Below, one piece after another: positions 50,001 through 57,500 of a DNA stretch of 64,000 nucleotides. The translations under genes were made by a program, and so were the position numbers. This DNA is from Anaerolineales bacterium. Its GTDB lineage: Bacteria; Chloroflexota; Anaerolineae; 4572-78; J111. Position 1 is the first letter of the stretch. Each line of letters opens with the position of its first letter. A model generated the notes under the pieces. That model was not told the DNA's origin. It searched no databases and saw only the letters and a program-made list of their open reading frames with translations. The stretch is taken from contig JABTUK010000001.1 in NCBI GenBank assembly GCA_015075405.1, positions 1-64,000 on the forward strand, given 5' to 3'.

Positions 50001-50821
50001 GGAGCAGCGTAGGCCGGTTGACCCAGGGGCGGTTGGGCTTCCTGGGTATAGGCAGGGGCAGGCGGTGGCTGATAGGCAGGCTGTTGTGGCGGATAAGCAT
50101 AAGCCTGCGGCCCCTGGGGTTGATAAGGGGCTGACCCGTAAGCAGTCGCCCCCCAGGGCTGCTGGGGCGCTTGATAGGGTGTCTGCGGCGGTTGATTATA
50201 ATAGGAAGGCTGGTAGGGTTGAGTTTGTTGGTACTGAGCGCCGCCCGGCTGAAATTCACGGGCCGGATGCCAGCCGGCATGATCGTAAAAATACCACTGG
50301 CCTGTTTTGGCCCCAATGGCCCAATAGCGGCCTTCATCATCCTGAAACAACTCGCCATCAAATTGGGGAGCATTGTCGGCAGTTTGAGGATAGAGGTGGG
50401 ATTGATAGGTGGGGGCAGCAGCGGTACTGGCGCGTTTTTGACGGCCCTCGCCCCGGCTTACCACCGGCGTGGGCCGGGAGTCATCGCCCGGACCGGGTTT
50501 GACCCATTCTTTGGTCTCGGAGTTATAATAGTACCAATCACCGCTCTTTGCGCCGCGCTGCCAGTAGCGGCCTTGCTCATCCACAAAGGGCAGGTTATCG
50601 GCGTCACGCGGGTCAGCCTGATGCCAGGTTTGGCCATCATAATAGTGCCACGCGCCACTCTGCGCGCCCATCATCCAGAAGCGACCCCGGTTGTCTTGAA
50701 ATTGCAGCTTGTCTACTTCGACAATGAAGGCTGCTTCGTCAAGCTTGCCGGCTTGAAAGTCGCTAAAAAGGCGTTGATAGCGATGTTCTAACTCTTCAAT
50801 ATTGTTCATAAATGTTCCCAT
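47048..50821 (-). CDS. Giant W-repeat / LysM / PD40 membrane protein
   Basis: About 1257 aa from ATG 50821 (ATG 50809 is also possible; the frame back to 51091 crosses a hairpin and is rejected). The cytoplasmic N-terminus has three full repeats of a 30-residue W/Y unit (GRFWMMGAQSGAWHYYDGQ, GRYWQRGAKSGDWYYYNSE, GRYWAIGAKTGQWYFYDHA) and a shorter fourth (SGSWFYFDGKQWLKY). A long Pro/Gln/Tyr-rich and acidic linker follows, then a helix (FAGGLIVLIIFAAVIIGAYV). Outside come a PsbP-like domain (LGFTLKYPKGWQNEEDKF), a LysM domain (YAIQSGDTLLEIALKFGVDV) and a PD40 propeller to the end. It joins cell-wall binding to an internal interaction platform. Role unknown. Confidence 0.88.
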   Translation of the reverse strand: MGTFMNNIEELEHRYQRLFSDFQAGKLDEAAFIVEVDKLQFQDNRGRFWMMGAQSGAWHYYDGQTWHQADPRDADNLPFVDEQGRYWQRGAKSGDWYYYNSETKEWVKPGPGDDSRPTPVVSRGEGRQKRASTAAAPTYQSHLYPQTADNAPQFDGELFQDDEGRYWAIGAKTGQWYFYDHAGWHPAREFQPGGAQYQQTQPYQPSYYNQPPQTPYQAPQQPWGATAYGSAPYQPQGPQAYAYPPQQPAYQPPPAPAYTQEAQPPLGQPAYAAPPQPQAAPSSSGGDSGQAKMPSPPGGDSSSGSWFYFDGKQWLKYSSGEPAEAPPPDPKLVIDQESNPAAEPKPTKAAPKGEAVVAEFIEDDEPPVEVVDVEVITVIEAEPDEETPPAPKPARAKESAPTPPLADVDDIKPRRPRQSSDPLRTRPAPGDPQQQPRDRIPTDPGRPVAPRRKEAPHEPTIIIPTGAAASAISSPPPAVARSSRPVPVQPLQQRRARENTVPMEPAPAPSAPAVNRQAVTQPLPAVSRTPRAETGPMRAPAPAKEPTQPNIAVPVASAVQPAPVGQPKPAGHTLGDVLRAFPSTIWTFAGGLIVLIIFAAVIIGAYVLLNGGDGGVVGGVAAIQSPTPTLAAGPPDATPTLGPTPTSSPEPVTTPTPTELTAFKSPALGFTLKYPKGWQNEEDKFRAIFSPSPDGLDPANLKDVALWIGVPEANKTAIADLLAEALAGFPAEAETLNEGTISIASQTWTSTQIRYEDDNLGGQGIATIAVTSKDGAGYYLVAAAPADKWNSTQPVFQEMINSFRFANKEALLAEASSEETPAATSSAARTTAEPETEEGTPSAAAATTSPKATATPKPSPTPKATATPLVYAIQSGDTLLEIALKFGVDVDELAAKNDITDPGKLRLGQELIIPFSAEQLAAYNADGSVPAANDSAAAAGDEPVSVSAAITGTTATTGTTGAAAAPANATEPASANAAPISGRIVYAGFNPGTNNFDLWLADVATGEQTGIASAASQPAFNKDGSLLAYRSWALDSRGIFFRDFIGGRGGQVTRFVEDGLPTWSPDGFSFAFATRREGDRVPRIYRGDQMGQGDFSIGFQGEYPAALPDGRLVVRGCLPSGDCGMFLVGANGGGETKISSERSDTAPAPSPDGSKIAFMSSGRGATNWEVWVMDTNGSNPRRLTDNGNNDGLPTWSPDGKSIAYISDAGGVWSIWVMNADGSNQRKLFAMKGTPDGYVLHDKDNSRGWLEERISWAP

Positions 50822-51055
50822 TGTCCTTGGGTTGCAAGGGAAAGTTCCCCCCAACCAAAATACATCTCCTTCTTCCCATTGCGCAATCGGGGAAAAGCAA
50901 AAACGGGCGGCTCTGTAAAAGTTCCCATTTTTTACAAAAACCGGCCTGGCGACTGCGCCAAAACGATATGTTACACTTTTTTTAGAGAATCCACAAAATC
51001 GCAGAGTTGAGTCTGAAACGGGGTAAGTGATTATCCAAATAAATAAGTTCCCCCA

Positions 51056-51097
51056 GTTCCTATGAGTTCCCTTAGTTCCCTGGGAACTCATAGGAAC
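51056..51097. repeat. Hairpin GTTCCTATGAGTTCCC / GGGAACTCATAGGAAC
   Basis: 16-bp perfect stem with a 10-nt loop that repeats the same word (TTAGTTCCCT). It lies in the divergent gap between the giant W-repeat gene and the phosphodiesterase gene; more GTTCCC words occur at 50815 and 50920. Confidence 0.8.
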
Positions 51098-51177
51098 TCA
51101 AACTGGAAGTATATTTTAGACGTTTACCAAGTCTCCTCCGCGCACCCCCCGGCTGTTATCACTTTTCACCAAAAGCT

Positions 51178-51185
51178 GGTATAAT
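51178..51185 (+). promoter_or_regulatory. Extended -10 box of the phosphodiesterase gene
   Basis: GG-TATAAT, with the ATG only 8 nt beyond. No good -35 box is seen. Same GGTATAATC word and short spacing as before higB and the TPR kinase gene. Confidence 0.55.
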
Positions 51186-51193
51186 CCGCCTCG

Positions 51194-52972
51194 ATGACAC
51201 GGAAGAAGTATGTTTCAATTGGTTTAAGCCTGCTGGCTTTGGCCGGCATTATTCTGGGCGCGGCCTGGTGGGGTAAAGCCTTTTTTACCTCGGTTCAAAA
51301 TCATCGCTCACCGCTGCGCCAGGCGGCGTTAGCGCCCCAGCCGGTTGTTGCTCCAAAACAGGCCAAAGTGGTTATGGTCCTCATCAGCGGCCTGGGCTAC
51401 GATGCCTCTCTATTACTTGATCTGCCGGCCCTGGAGCAGCTCAAACAGGCTGGCGCAACGATGGCTGTCGAAAGTACGCCGCCCACTTATTCGCAAACAG
51501 CCTGGGCCACGCTGATTACCGGCGCTCCCCCCGAAACCAACGACGCGCCGCCGGTAGACCTGCCGGTGGCGCAACTGCATCCCCTGGAGGTTGATACCCT
51601 TTTTGCCCGCGCCCACGCAGCCCAACTGCCAACGGCTCTGGTCGGCCCCGCCCCCTGGCGGCGGTTGATTCCCCGCAATCAACTCGATCATACCTTTTTT
51701 GCCGATTCAGCCGGCCCCGAAGCCGACGCTGCCATCCTTGAAGCCACGCTGCCGTTGCTGAAAAATGATGATATTGCCTTAACCCTGGCGCATTTTACCC
51801 AGGTAGACCTGGCCGGGCAGAACCTCGGCGGCACAGAGAGCAGCGCGTATCGCCAGGCCGCCTTGCAGGTTGACGCCTACCTGGGCCAAATCAGCCAGGC
51901 GCTTGACCTTAACCGCTCGGTCTTGGTCGTTTTGTCCGACCACGGGCATATCCCCGACGGCGGCCACGGCGGTGATGAGGTCGAGGTGATCTGGCAGCCA
52001 CTGGTCATGATTGGTCAAGGAATTACCCCCGGCAATTACAGCGATATTCGTCAAACCGATATCGCGCCTACTGTGTCCACCCTGTTGGGCTTAGCCGCGC
52101 CCACCGCCAGCCAGGGGCGTATCCTGTTTGAACTCCTGCGCCTGGATGAGCGGGAGCAGGCGCAGGCGCAACTCTCCCTGGCCCAGCAGCGCCTGGCCCT
52201 GGCCGAAGCCTATGCCAGCCAAATCGAAGGCACGCCCACGCCCGTGCCCCAGGCCATCCTGACCGATTTGGCGCGCGCCCAGACCGCCTTCATTACCAAT
52301 AACCTGAGCGGCGCGTTTCAGTTAGCCCTGCTAACCCAACAGGAAGCTGATGCTTATCTGCTGGCGGCGCGGCGCTATCGCGTTGCGTCCGGCCAATGGT
52401 GGCGACTACCCGTCGCCCTGATTATTTTGTTGGTCTGGTTCAGCTTTATCTGGCGGCGGCGCGGCGAACATGCCGGCTCCATTCTTATTGCGGCGGGTTT
52501 GACGCTTGGTTTGTACCATATTCTCTATCAACTTCAAGGCCACACCTATTCGGTCAGCGGGCTGGGGAATTTTTCGGAGTGGCCGTTTGATATTGCTCGC
52601 CGCACCGCGGTGAGCCTGCTGGCCGGCGGTGGGTTGATGCTGATTTTTCTCATGTTGGCCCGCGAAGAGGACTGGCTGACCTTGCTGAGCACAAGCTATG
52701 GTTTTGGTCTATTGGTCACTTTTGCCTTTGCCCTGCCCCTTTTTTGGGCTTTTTGGCAAAATGGCTTGACCGTCACCTGGCATTTACCGGCCATTCTGCC
52801 CGCTTTTTGGCAAATTACCGGCCTGCTAGAGGTGATGATTGCCGCTATTCTGGCCCTGGTATTACCCTGGCCGATTATGATCTTGAATCTTTTTGTCAAC
52901 CTGATTCGCCGCCGCCTGGACGAAAGCCGGGCGCGAGCCAAATCGGATGCTTTGCCGGGCCTGCATTTGTGA
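51194..52972 (+). CDS. Membrane alkaline-phosphatase-superfamily (type I phosphodiesterase) protein
   Basis: 592 aa. A signal-anchor helix (LSLLALAGIILGAAWW) is followed by a phosphodiesterase/nucleotide pyrophosphatase-like domain: KVVMVLISGLGYDASLLLDL (metal region, with Gly-Leu-Gly where many relatives have Asp-Gly), PPTYSQTAWATLITGAPPET (nucleophile Thr region), FTQVDLAGQNLGGTESSAYR and VLVVLSDHGHIPDGGHGGDE (metal DHGH). The last third has six or so helices (LPVALIILLVWFSFIW, LLVTFAFALPLFWAFW). The substrate might be a phosphorylated glycan or lipid. The change at the first metal motif lowers certainty about activity. Confidence 0.82.
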   Translation: MTRKKYVSIGLSLLALAGIILGAAWWGKAFFTSVQNHRSPLRQAALAPQPVVAPKQAKVVMVLISGLGYDASLLLDLPALEQLKQAGATMAVESTPPTYSQTAWATLITGAPPETNDAPPVDLPVAQLHPLEVDTLFARAHAAQLPTALVGPAPWRRLIPRNQLDHTFFADSAGPEADAAILEATLPLLKNDDIALTLAHFTQVDLAGQNLGGTESSAYRQAALQVDAYLGQISQALDLNRSVLVVLSDHGHIPDGGHGGDEVEVIWQPLVMIGQGITPGNYSDIRQTDIAPTVSTLLGLAAPTASQGRILFELLRLDEREQAQAQLSLAQQRLALAEAYASQIEGTPTPVPQAILTDLARAQTAFITNNLSGAFQLALLTQQEADAYLLAARRYRVASGQWWRLPVALIILLVWFSFIWRRRGEHAGSILIAAGLTLGLYHILYQLQGHTYSVSGLGNFSEWPFDIARRTAVSLLAGGGLMLIFLMLAREEDWLTLLSTSYGFGLLVTFAFALPLFWAFWQNGLTVTWHLPAILPAFWQITGLLEVMIAAILALVLPWPIMILNLFVNLIRRRLDESRARAKSDALPGLHL

Positions 52973-52973
52973 A

Positions 52974-53075
52974 GCGATGACGCGGTGAGGCGAGGAGGCG
53001 ATGAGATGAAATTTTTTTCGCGTCCTCGCGTCATCGCCTCCCGCTTCACTCACGCACTACGCAACACGCACTACG
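52974..53075. repeat. GCGATGAN octamers, inverse block and CACTACG heptamers
   Basis: GCGATGAC, GCGGTGAG, GCGAGGAG, GCGATGAG (52974-53005) begin right after the phosphodiesterase stop. The inverse-complement block CGCGTCCTCGCGTCATCGCCTCC follows after a T-run (about 53020-53042), then CACTCACG/CACTACG/CAACACG/CACTACG units (53047-53075). Confidence 0.8.
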
Positions 53076-53112
53076 TTTTATTTATCATGCCTCACGCTTC
53101 AAGGAGTAACTT

Positions 53113-53955
53113 ATGCGTATCATCATTACCGGCGCAAGCGGCCAGGTGGGCCGGGCGCTGCAACAGGTTTTGAGCGAGCAGGGCTTAAATGTTCTCCCCA
53201 CCCCCCGCTTTGATGTGGCCGATCACGCCATCGTGCCGCAGCTATCGGCCCTCAGCCCTGAGTTAGTCATCCACTGCGCGGCTATGACCAATGTGGATGG
53301 CTGCGCCACCGACCCCGACACGGCTTTCAAAGTTAATGCCTTTGGCGCGCAGAACGTGGCCCACGCCTGTCTGCGCTGCAACGCCGAGATGGTTTATGTT
53401 TCAACCAATGAAGTTTTTGATGGCCGCAGCGACCGGCCTTACCGCGAGGATGACCGGCCCAATCCGATCAACCCCTATGCCAGTTCCAAACGCACCGGCG
53501 AGCAGATGGCGGCCCGTTACCTCAAAACCGGGCTGTACATCGTCCGCACGGCCTGGGTCTTTTCGCCCGGCGGCAACAACTTCCCGGCCAAAATCATTGC
53601 CGCGGCCGATGCCGGTAAACCCCTGCGCGTCGTCGCCGACGAGGTGGGCAATCCCACCTATGCCCCCGACCTGGCCCAGGCCATTGCTCAACTCATCAAA
53701 ACGCGGGTTTACGGCATCTATCATTTCACCAATGCCGGCTACTGCTCCCGCTTCGAGTTTGCCCAGGAAATCCTTCGCCAGAGCGGGCGCGGCCACATCC
53801 CCATCGAGCCGATTGCCCTGGCCGATTATCCTCGCCCCTCGACGGTTCCGCCTTTTACCCCACTGGCCAATACTCGCGGTGCGGAATTGGGTATTGAGTT
53901 GAGGCCGTGGCCGGAGGCGCTGGCGGCGTATTTTAAAGAAAACGCCGCTAACTGA
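53113..53955 (+). CDS. rfbD: dTDP-4-dehydrorhamnose reductase-like protein
   Basis: 280 aa from ATG 53113 (AAGGAG nine bases before). RfbD features: MRIIITGASGQVGRALQQVL (NAD(P) site), DVADHAIVPQLSALSPELVI, HCAAMTNVDGCATDPDTAFK-VNAFGAQNVA, VYVSTNEVFDG, NPINPYASSKRTGEQMAARY (YxxxK) and VRTAWVFSPGGNNFPAKIIA. It should reduce dTDP-4-keto-L-rhamnose to dTDP-L-rhamnose for surface polysaccharide. The other rml genes are not nearby. It stands alone after a repeat array. Confidence 0.9.
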   Translation: MRIIITGASGQVGRALQQVLSEQGLNVLPTPRFDVADHAIVPQLSALSPELVIHCAAMTNVDGCATDPDTAFKVNAFGAQNVAHACLRCNAEMVYVSTNEVFDGRSDRPYREDDRPNPINPYASSKRTGEQMAARYLKTGLYIVRTAWVFSPGGNNFPAKIIAAADAGKPLRVVADEVGNPTYAPDLAQAIAQLIKTRVYGIYHFTNAGYCSRFEFAQEILRQSGRGHIPIEPIALADYPRPSTVPPFTPLANTRGAELGIELRPWPEALAAYFKENAAN

Positions 53956-54057
53956 GTCTAGGTACCCGGTTCTTCAGTTCATTCTAGGAGTATGGAACGA
54001 GTCAGAGGGGAGATTGGATAGCTTTACCTATTCAACCTGGCGGCCATTGCTAAATCA

Positions 54058-54426
54058 TCAGGATGCGCTTGCTGTCAAATTTTCTTTGATGAGCGCAAGT
54101 ATAGCTTCCAAGTTGGTTTCAATTGAGGGTTGAATATTGGCTTGTGTGGCAACATGCTTGTGATCGGGGTGAGTGGATAGATGGGGATGATGAGGGGCAT
54201 TGTCCCAGCCTGTAATGAGGCCATTATGGGCATCAAGCCAATAATACGCGTATTTTTCCAAGTTGTCGCCCCGATATTGTTCATTCAGGCGAAGATTGCT
54301 GCCATCAGCGAAAATGACCTTAAGTTTGAAGGAATTGAAGTTCACAGCAAGTGGAGTCACTGATAGGACGGACTCTCCTAACGTGCTGAGGATAAGCGCC
54401 ACTCTAGCTTGTAGATGTAAAAGCAT
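54058..54426 (-). CDS. TumE/DUF6516-family putative toxin
   Basis: 122 aa. The family core is clear: DGSNLRLNEQYRGDNLEKYA, YYWLDAHNGLITGWDNAPHH and the His-rich PHLSTHPDHKHV, then a C-terminal helix (SIETNLEAILALIKENL). The conserved Asp-Asn-Ala-Pro-His-His and HPDHKH segments look catalytic. It overlaps its presumed antitoxin gene by 23 bp, downstream of it, the same gene order as at 34536. Other neighbours are unrelated. Confidence 0.8.
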   Translation of the reverse strand: MLLHLQARVALILSTLGESVLSVTPLAVNFNSFKLKVIFADGSNLRLNEQYRGDNLEKYAYYWLDAHNGLITGWDNAPHHPHLSTHPDHKHVATQANIQPSIETNLEAILALIKENLTASAS

Positions 54427-54742
54427 TACCTGCTTCCAGAATGGCCTGGAGGGTCTCCAGAATTTGATGGGTTTCCTCGTAGGTAGCCTGCCAGCCGGAC
54501 CATTCTACGTAATCTTCGTGCGTTTCCAAACTGGCATCCGCAGGTAAGCCAACCTCATTCAGGCGAGCGAGCGTCATGCCGTATTTACTCTGAAAGCGGG
54601 TAAGTTCACGGGCAGCTAAGGCCAGCCGGCCTTTCATCTCGGTGAACAGCAAGTGCGCTCCATACAGCGCCACCCGCTCCCGCTCCGCTGAGGGCAAAGC
54701 AGCCAGTGATGCCTCAATTTTAAGGGCAGATTCAGCGCTCAT
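54404..54742 (-). CDS. Putative antitoxin of the TumE-like module
   Basis: 112 aa, mostly helical: LKIEASLAALPSAERERVAL, YGAHLLFTEMKGRLALAARE, LTRFQSKYGMTLARLNEVGL, then ETHEDYVEWSGWQATYEETH. The KYG...HEDYVEW.GW segment matches RYG...DEEYV...WEGD in the protein at 34536. AAAGGA lies 12 nt upstream of ATG 54742. No DNA-binding motif can be assigned. It is expected to bind the TumE-like protein. Confidence 0.7.
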   Translation of the reverse strand: MSAESALKIEASLAALPSAERERVALYGAHLLFTEMKGRLALAARELTRFQSKYGMTLARLNEVGLPADASLETHEDYVEWSGWQATYEETHQILETLQAILEAGNAFTSTS

Positions 54743-55092
54743 CTATGGCTCATCCTTTCCAATAACGGTTCGACGATAGCCGTGTTTTGATTTTAGCACG
54801 GTGGTTCAGGAGCGTCAAACAACCTCGCTTGCGTAGGCGCCTTCGGATTTGGGGGACGAAATTGGATTATTTCCCGTTATCGAACCGGTGAGAGCGCTGA
54901 ATGGCTTGAAAACGCTGAATCAATCATCGGGCCTCACCGAGTTCAGCGTCAATTTAGCCTTTTCAGTGGTTCAATATTATGTCATCCCCATAAGTGGAAT
55001 CCCCACTCTTTAACCCCTGTTCTCTTTAGTCCCCCTAAACGATTGCAAACCGAATTTTTCGAATGGAAACTGAAATGTTTCTGGGGCGTTTT

Positions 55093-55108
55093 TGTGACAT
55101 TTGTCACT
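55093..55108. promoter_or_regulatory. CRP/FNR-like palindrome TGTGACATTTGTCACT
   Basis: TGTGA-N6-TCACT, with GTGACA-TT-TGTCAC fully symmetric. It fits a CRP-type box with one outer mismatch. The nearest genes are 350 bp (minus) and 600 bp (plus) away, so its target is unclear. Confidence 0.35.
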
Positions 55109-55650
55109 AAAAGTTAGAGACTCTTTGTGGTAGACTGGTTTTGTTAGGCCACTACCTATCCATACCCTCCGAATTACTCCCACCCGTACCAACGATAAGA
55201 ACTTATTTGCATAACCAAGTAGCCTTGTCATAGGTGACGAGAGAGGATGGGGTGACACGATGCCACCGTTGCCCCCCGCCGGTAATGAAATAAACGCAAA
55301 TTCTTTCTTTGTTTCGTTTGCGTTGCGCGCTCACAGTGAGTCTTCTCTGCATAAGAGGAGGTTCGGATGGTGGGCGCGTTTTTGTTTGGAGGTAAAGGGA
55401 CTGGCCCTTGAGAAAATGTCACCGATTTGTTGATGAAGTTAAAGCAAAGAGTCAAGACTCTACAAGCAGATAATGGGATACTCAATAATGACCTGGGAAC
55501 AGCAGAACTCGAGGCAATCGCTAACGATACCGTTAGTCCCGAACAGCAAGCCTTGAATGATGCGGCTAACCAGCGCGGCGGCGGAAATGAGGCCCTTGCT
55601 CCCTCAGATGAATGATTAAGACTGTTTCAATAGACCTTGTTTGACCTGTC

Positions 55651-55691
55651 TATCAGGCCGCAGGGGTTTTAGAAATCTCTGCGGCCTGATA
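55651..55691. repeat. Hairpin TATCAGGCCGCAG / CTGCGGCCTGATA
   Basis: 13-bp perfect stem with a 15-nt loop, 20 bp before the TlpA-like ATG. It may be an attenuator-like structure or a dispersed repeat; the AAAAC after it gives no terminator T-run on the plus strand. Confidence 0.65.
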
Positions 55692-55710
55692 AAACGTTGG
55701 GAGGGAGGCT

Positions 55711-56514
55711 ATGTCAAACTCAGTTACCAACAACCGTGCCCTATTTGCTCTTCTGATTGGCGGCCTGCTTTTTATGATTGTAGCGATTGGCCTTGTCATT
55801 TTGCTGCTATCACAGCCCCCCACCCCCCAACCCGTCGTCATCCTCGTCACCGCCACCCCGCCAGACCCACCCCCCACCTCAACGCCGGAGCAGAAGGCTA
55901 CACCTACACCCACACCCTCCCCCAGCCTCACCCCACGGCCCGAACCAACCAGTACACCTACACTCACTCCCATTTCGGCCGCCGGGGATAAACTCTCACT
56001 GCCTACTGCCACCCTGGTTCCGTCTCCCACGCCAACCAATACCCCTGCCCCGACTCCAACCTCAGCTCCGCTTCCTGTTTCGCAGCCGGTCGAGGGCCTG
56101 CGCATCGGCGACATTGCCCCTGATTTTACCCTGGGCAGCAACCGGGCCAGCCGGGTCAGCCTGAGCGGACTGCGGGGTAAAATCGTCATCCTCAATTTTT
56201 GGGCTACCTGGTGCCCGCCCTGCCGCTATGAAGTCCCCGCTTTGCAGGCTATTCATAATGAGCTTGGACCGCAGGGGGTCGTGGTGCTGGCAATCAATGA
56301 GGGGGAAAAGCTGGAGAATGTCGAACGCTTCGCCCACGATAACAAAATTAGTTTTGCCGTGTGGCTGGACGAGGATCGCTGGGCGGGAAACATTTACCAG
56401 GTTCGAGCCATCCCCACAACCTATTTCATTGATGGGCAGGGGGTTATCCGCGACATTCAAATTGGTTCGATGAGCCAGGATCAAATTATAGCTAAGCTGG
56501 AAAAATTACTCTAA
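55711..56514 (+). CDS. Membrane-anchored TlpA-like thiol-disulfide oxidoreductase
   Basis: 267 aa from ATG 55711 (GGGAGGGAGG before it). One N-terminal helix (LLIGGLLFMIVAIGLVILLL), then a Pro/Thr linker of about 95 residues, then the thioredoxin fold: GDIAPDFTLGSNRASRVSLS, LRGKIVILNFWATWCPPCRY (active-site WCPPC), GVVVLAINEGEKLENVERFA and the cis-Pro loop VRAIPTTYFIDGQGVIRDIQ. It should reduce or shuttle disulfides outside the membrane, perhaps in cytochrome maturation. Two more helix-plus-linker proteins follow in the same direction, so the three may work in one envelope process. Confidence 0.92.
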   Translation: MSNSVTNNRALFALLIGGLLFMIVAIGLVILLLSQPPTPQPVVILVTATPPDPPPTSTPEQKATPTPTPSPSLTPRPEPTSTPTLTPISAAGDKLSLPTATLVPSPTPTNTPAPTPTSAPLPVSQPVEGLRIGDIAPDFTLGSNRASRVSLSGLRGKIVILNFWATWCPPCRYEVPALQAIHNELGPQGVVVLAINEGEKLENVERFAHDNKISFAVWLDEDRWAGNIYQVRAIPTTYFIDGQGVIRDIQIGSMSQDQIIAKLEKLL

Positions 56515-56565
56515 CCCATTCCGGTTGACCCATCCTATTCATTCCAGTGCTAAAGGAGAACCACT

Positions 56566-57435
56566 ATGGCAGAGCAGTGGACATGTCCCCGATGTCAACA
56601 AACGAATGCCAATGAAATGCACTTTTGCCCTAATTGTGGGACGGCCAAAACAACCTTGCCCCAGCCAGTCGCCGCATCCTCGGAGAATAAATCGGCCCCA
56701 CCAAAGAGCGGCCGTCGCTGGCTGTGGACAATAGCCATTGGACTGTGGCTGGTGGGTTGCGCGGTACTGGCAGTTGGCGGCGGAATCTGGTTGTCTCGGT
56801 CAGGCGGGGTGAATGAAACCGGACCGATCGCCCAGGTCGAGATAACGCCGGTGGTGGTTACGGCGACTCCCCTCCCAACTGCGACCTTTACGCCGTTACC
56901 CCCAACCGCTACACCGGGATCGGCTACCTCAACATCTACCATTGCTGCCCAGACTGAAAGTAGCGAATCTATCACCGAAACTCTACCTACCAACACCCCC
57001 CTTTCCAAAGCAGGAGACCAATTAGCCTTGCCCTCTGCCACACCCACGCCATCGGCCACGCCGACTGCAACCTCAACGCCGACTAACACCCCTAAACCCG
57101 CCGCTCCCCGACCTGCGCCTGCCGTTTCTAACTGTCCTCCCGGTGCGCAGATTACCTCACCCGCTCCGGGCGACAGTTTTACCCAACGATACAACTACAT
57201 CCTGGGCATCGCCAATATTCCCCAATTCCACCACTGGCGGATAGAATATTCAACCTCTCCTGGCGGCGGCTGGAACTATCTGCTGGAGCGGGATTACCCG
57301 GTTGACAACGATAAACTGATTATGCTCGACGCCCGCACGGTGCCGCGCGGCCCCTACGGCTTGCGCCTGACCGTAGTAGATGTTACCGGCAACTACCCTG
57401 AACCGTGCGAAGTATGGTTCGTTAATGCCTATTGA
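56566..57435 (+). CDS. Zinc-ribbon membrane protein with extracytoplasmic beta domain
   Basis: 289 aa from ATG 56566 (AAGGAG seven bases before). It opens with a zinc ribbon, MAEQWTCPRCQQTNANEMHF-CPNCG, with two CxxC pairs. A helix (IAIGLWLVGCAVLAVGGGIW, about residues 50-72) and a Pro/Thr linker (to about 185) lead to a C-terminal Ig-like domain (ITSPAPGDSFTQRYNYILGI, FHHWRIEYSTSPGGGWNYLL, GPYGLRLTVVDVTGNYPEPC). The ribbon faces the cytoplasm. No enzyme motif is seen. The beta domain could bind a surface ligand. Confidence 0.82.
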   Translation: MAEQWTCPRCQQTNANEMHFCPNCGTAKTTLPQPVAASSENKSAPPKSGRRWLWTIAIGLWLVGCAVLAVGGGIWLSRSGGVNETGPIAQVEITPVVVTATPLPTATFTPLPPTATPGSATSTSTIAAQTESSESITETLPTNTPLSKAGDQLALPSATPTPSATPTATSTPTNTPKPAAPRPAPAVSNCPPGAQITSPAPGDSFTQRYNYILGIANIPQFHHWRIEYSTSPGGGWNYLLERDYPVDNDKLIMLDARTVPRGPYGLRLTVVDVTGNYPEPCEVWFVNAY

Positions 57436-57500
57436 TAGGTCAAATGGTTACGACTCGCTTGACCAATAGTAAGCCATAAGGCTGGATCAGGGAGGTTGAA

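Larger units (their letters stand above)
54743..55710. other. Gene-poor stretch between the TumE-like pair and the TlpA-like gene
   Basis: About 970 bp with no convincing gene. A 62-codon frame at 55427-55615 has no ribosome site. It holds a CRP-like palindrome (55093-55108) and a 13-bp hairpin (55651-55691). Confidence 0.6.

Noticed and set aside
50822..51091. N-terminal extension of the giant W-repeat protein to 51091
   Set aside because: It runs through a 16-bp hairpin and has no ribosome site; the repeat domain begins right after ATG 50821/50809.
55427..55615. 62-codon frame in the gap before the TlpA-like gene
   Set aside because: Starts with TTG or ATG without a ribosome site and shows no family features. 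Kept only as a remark on the gap.
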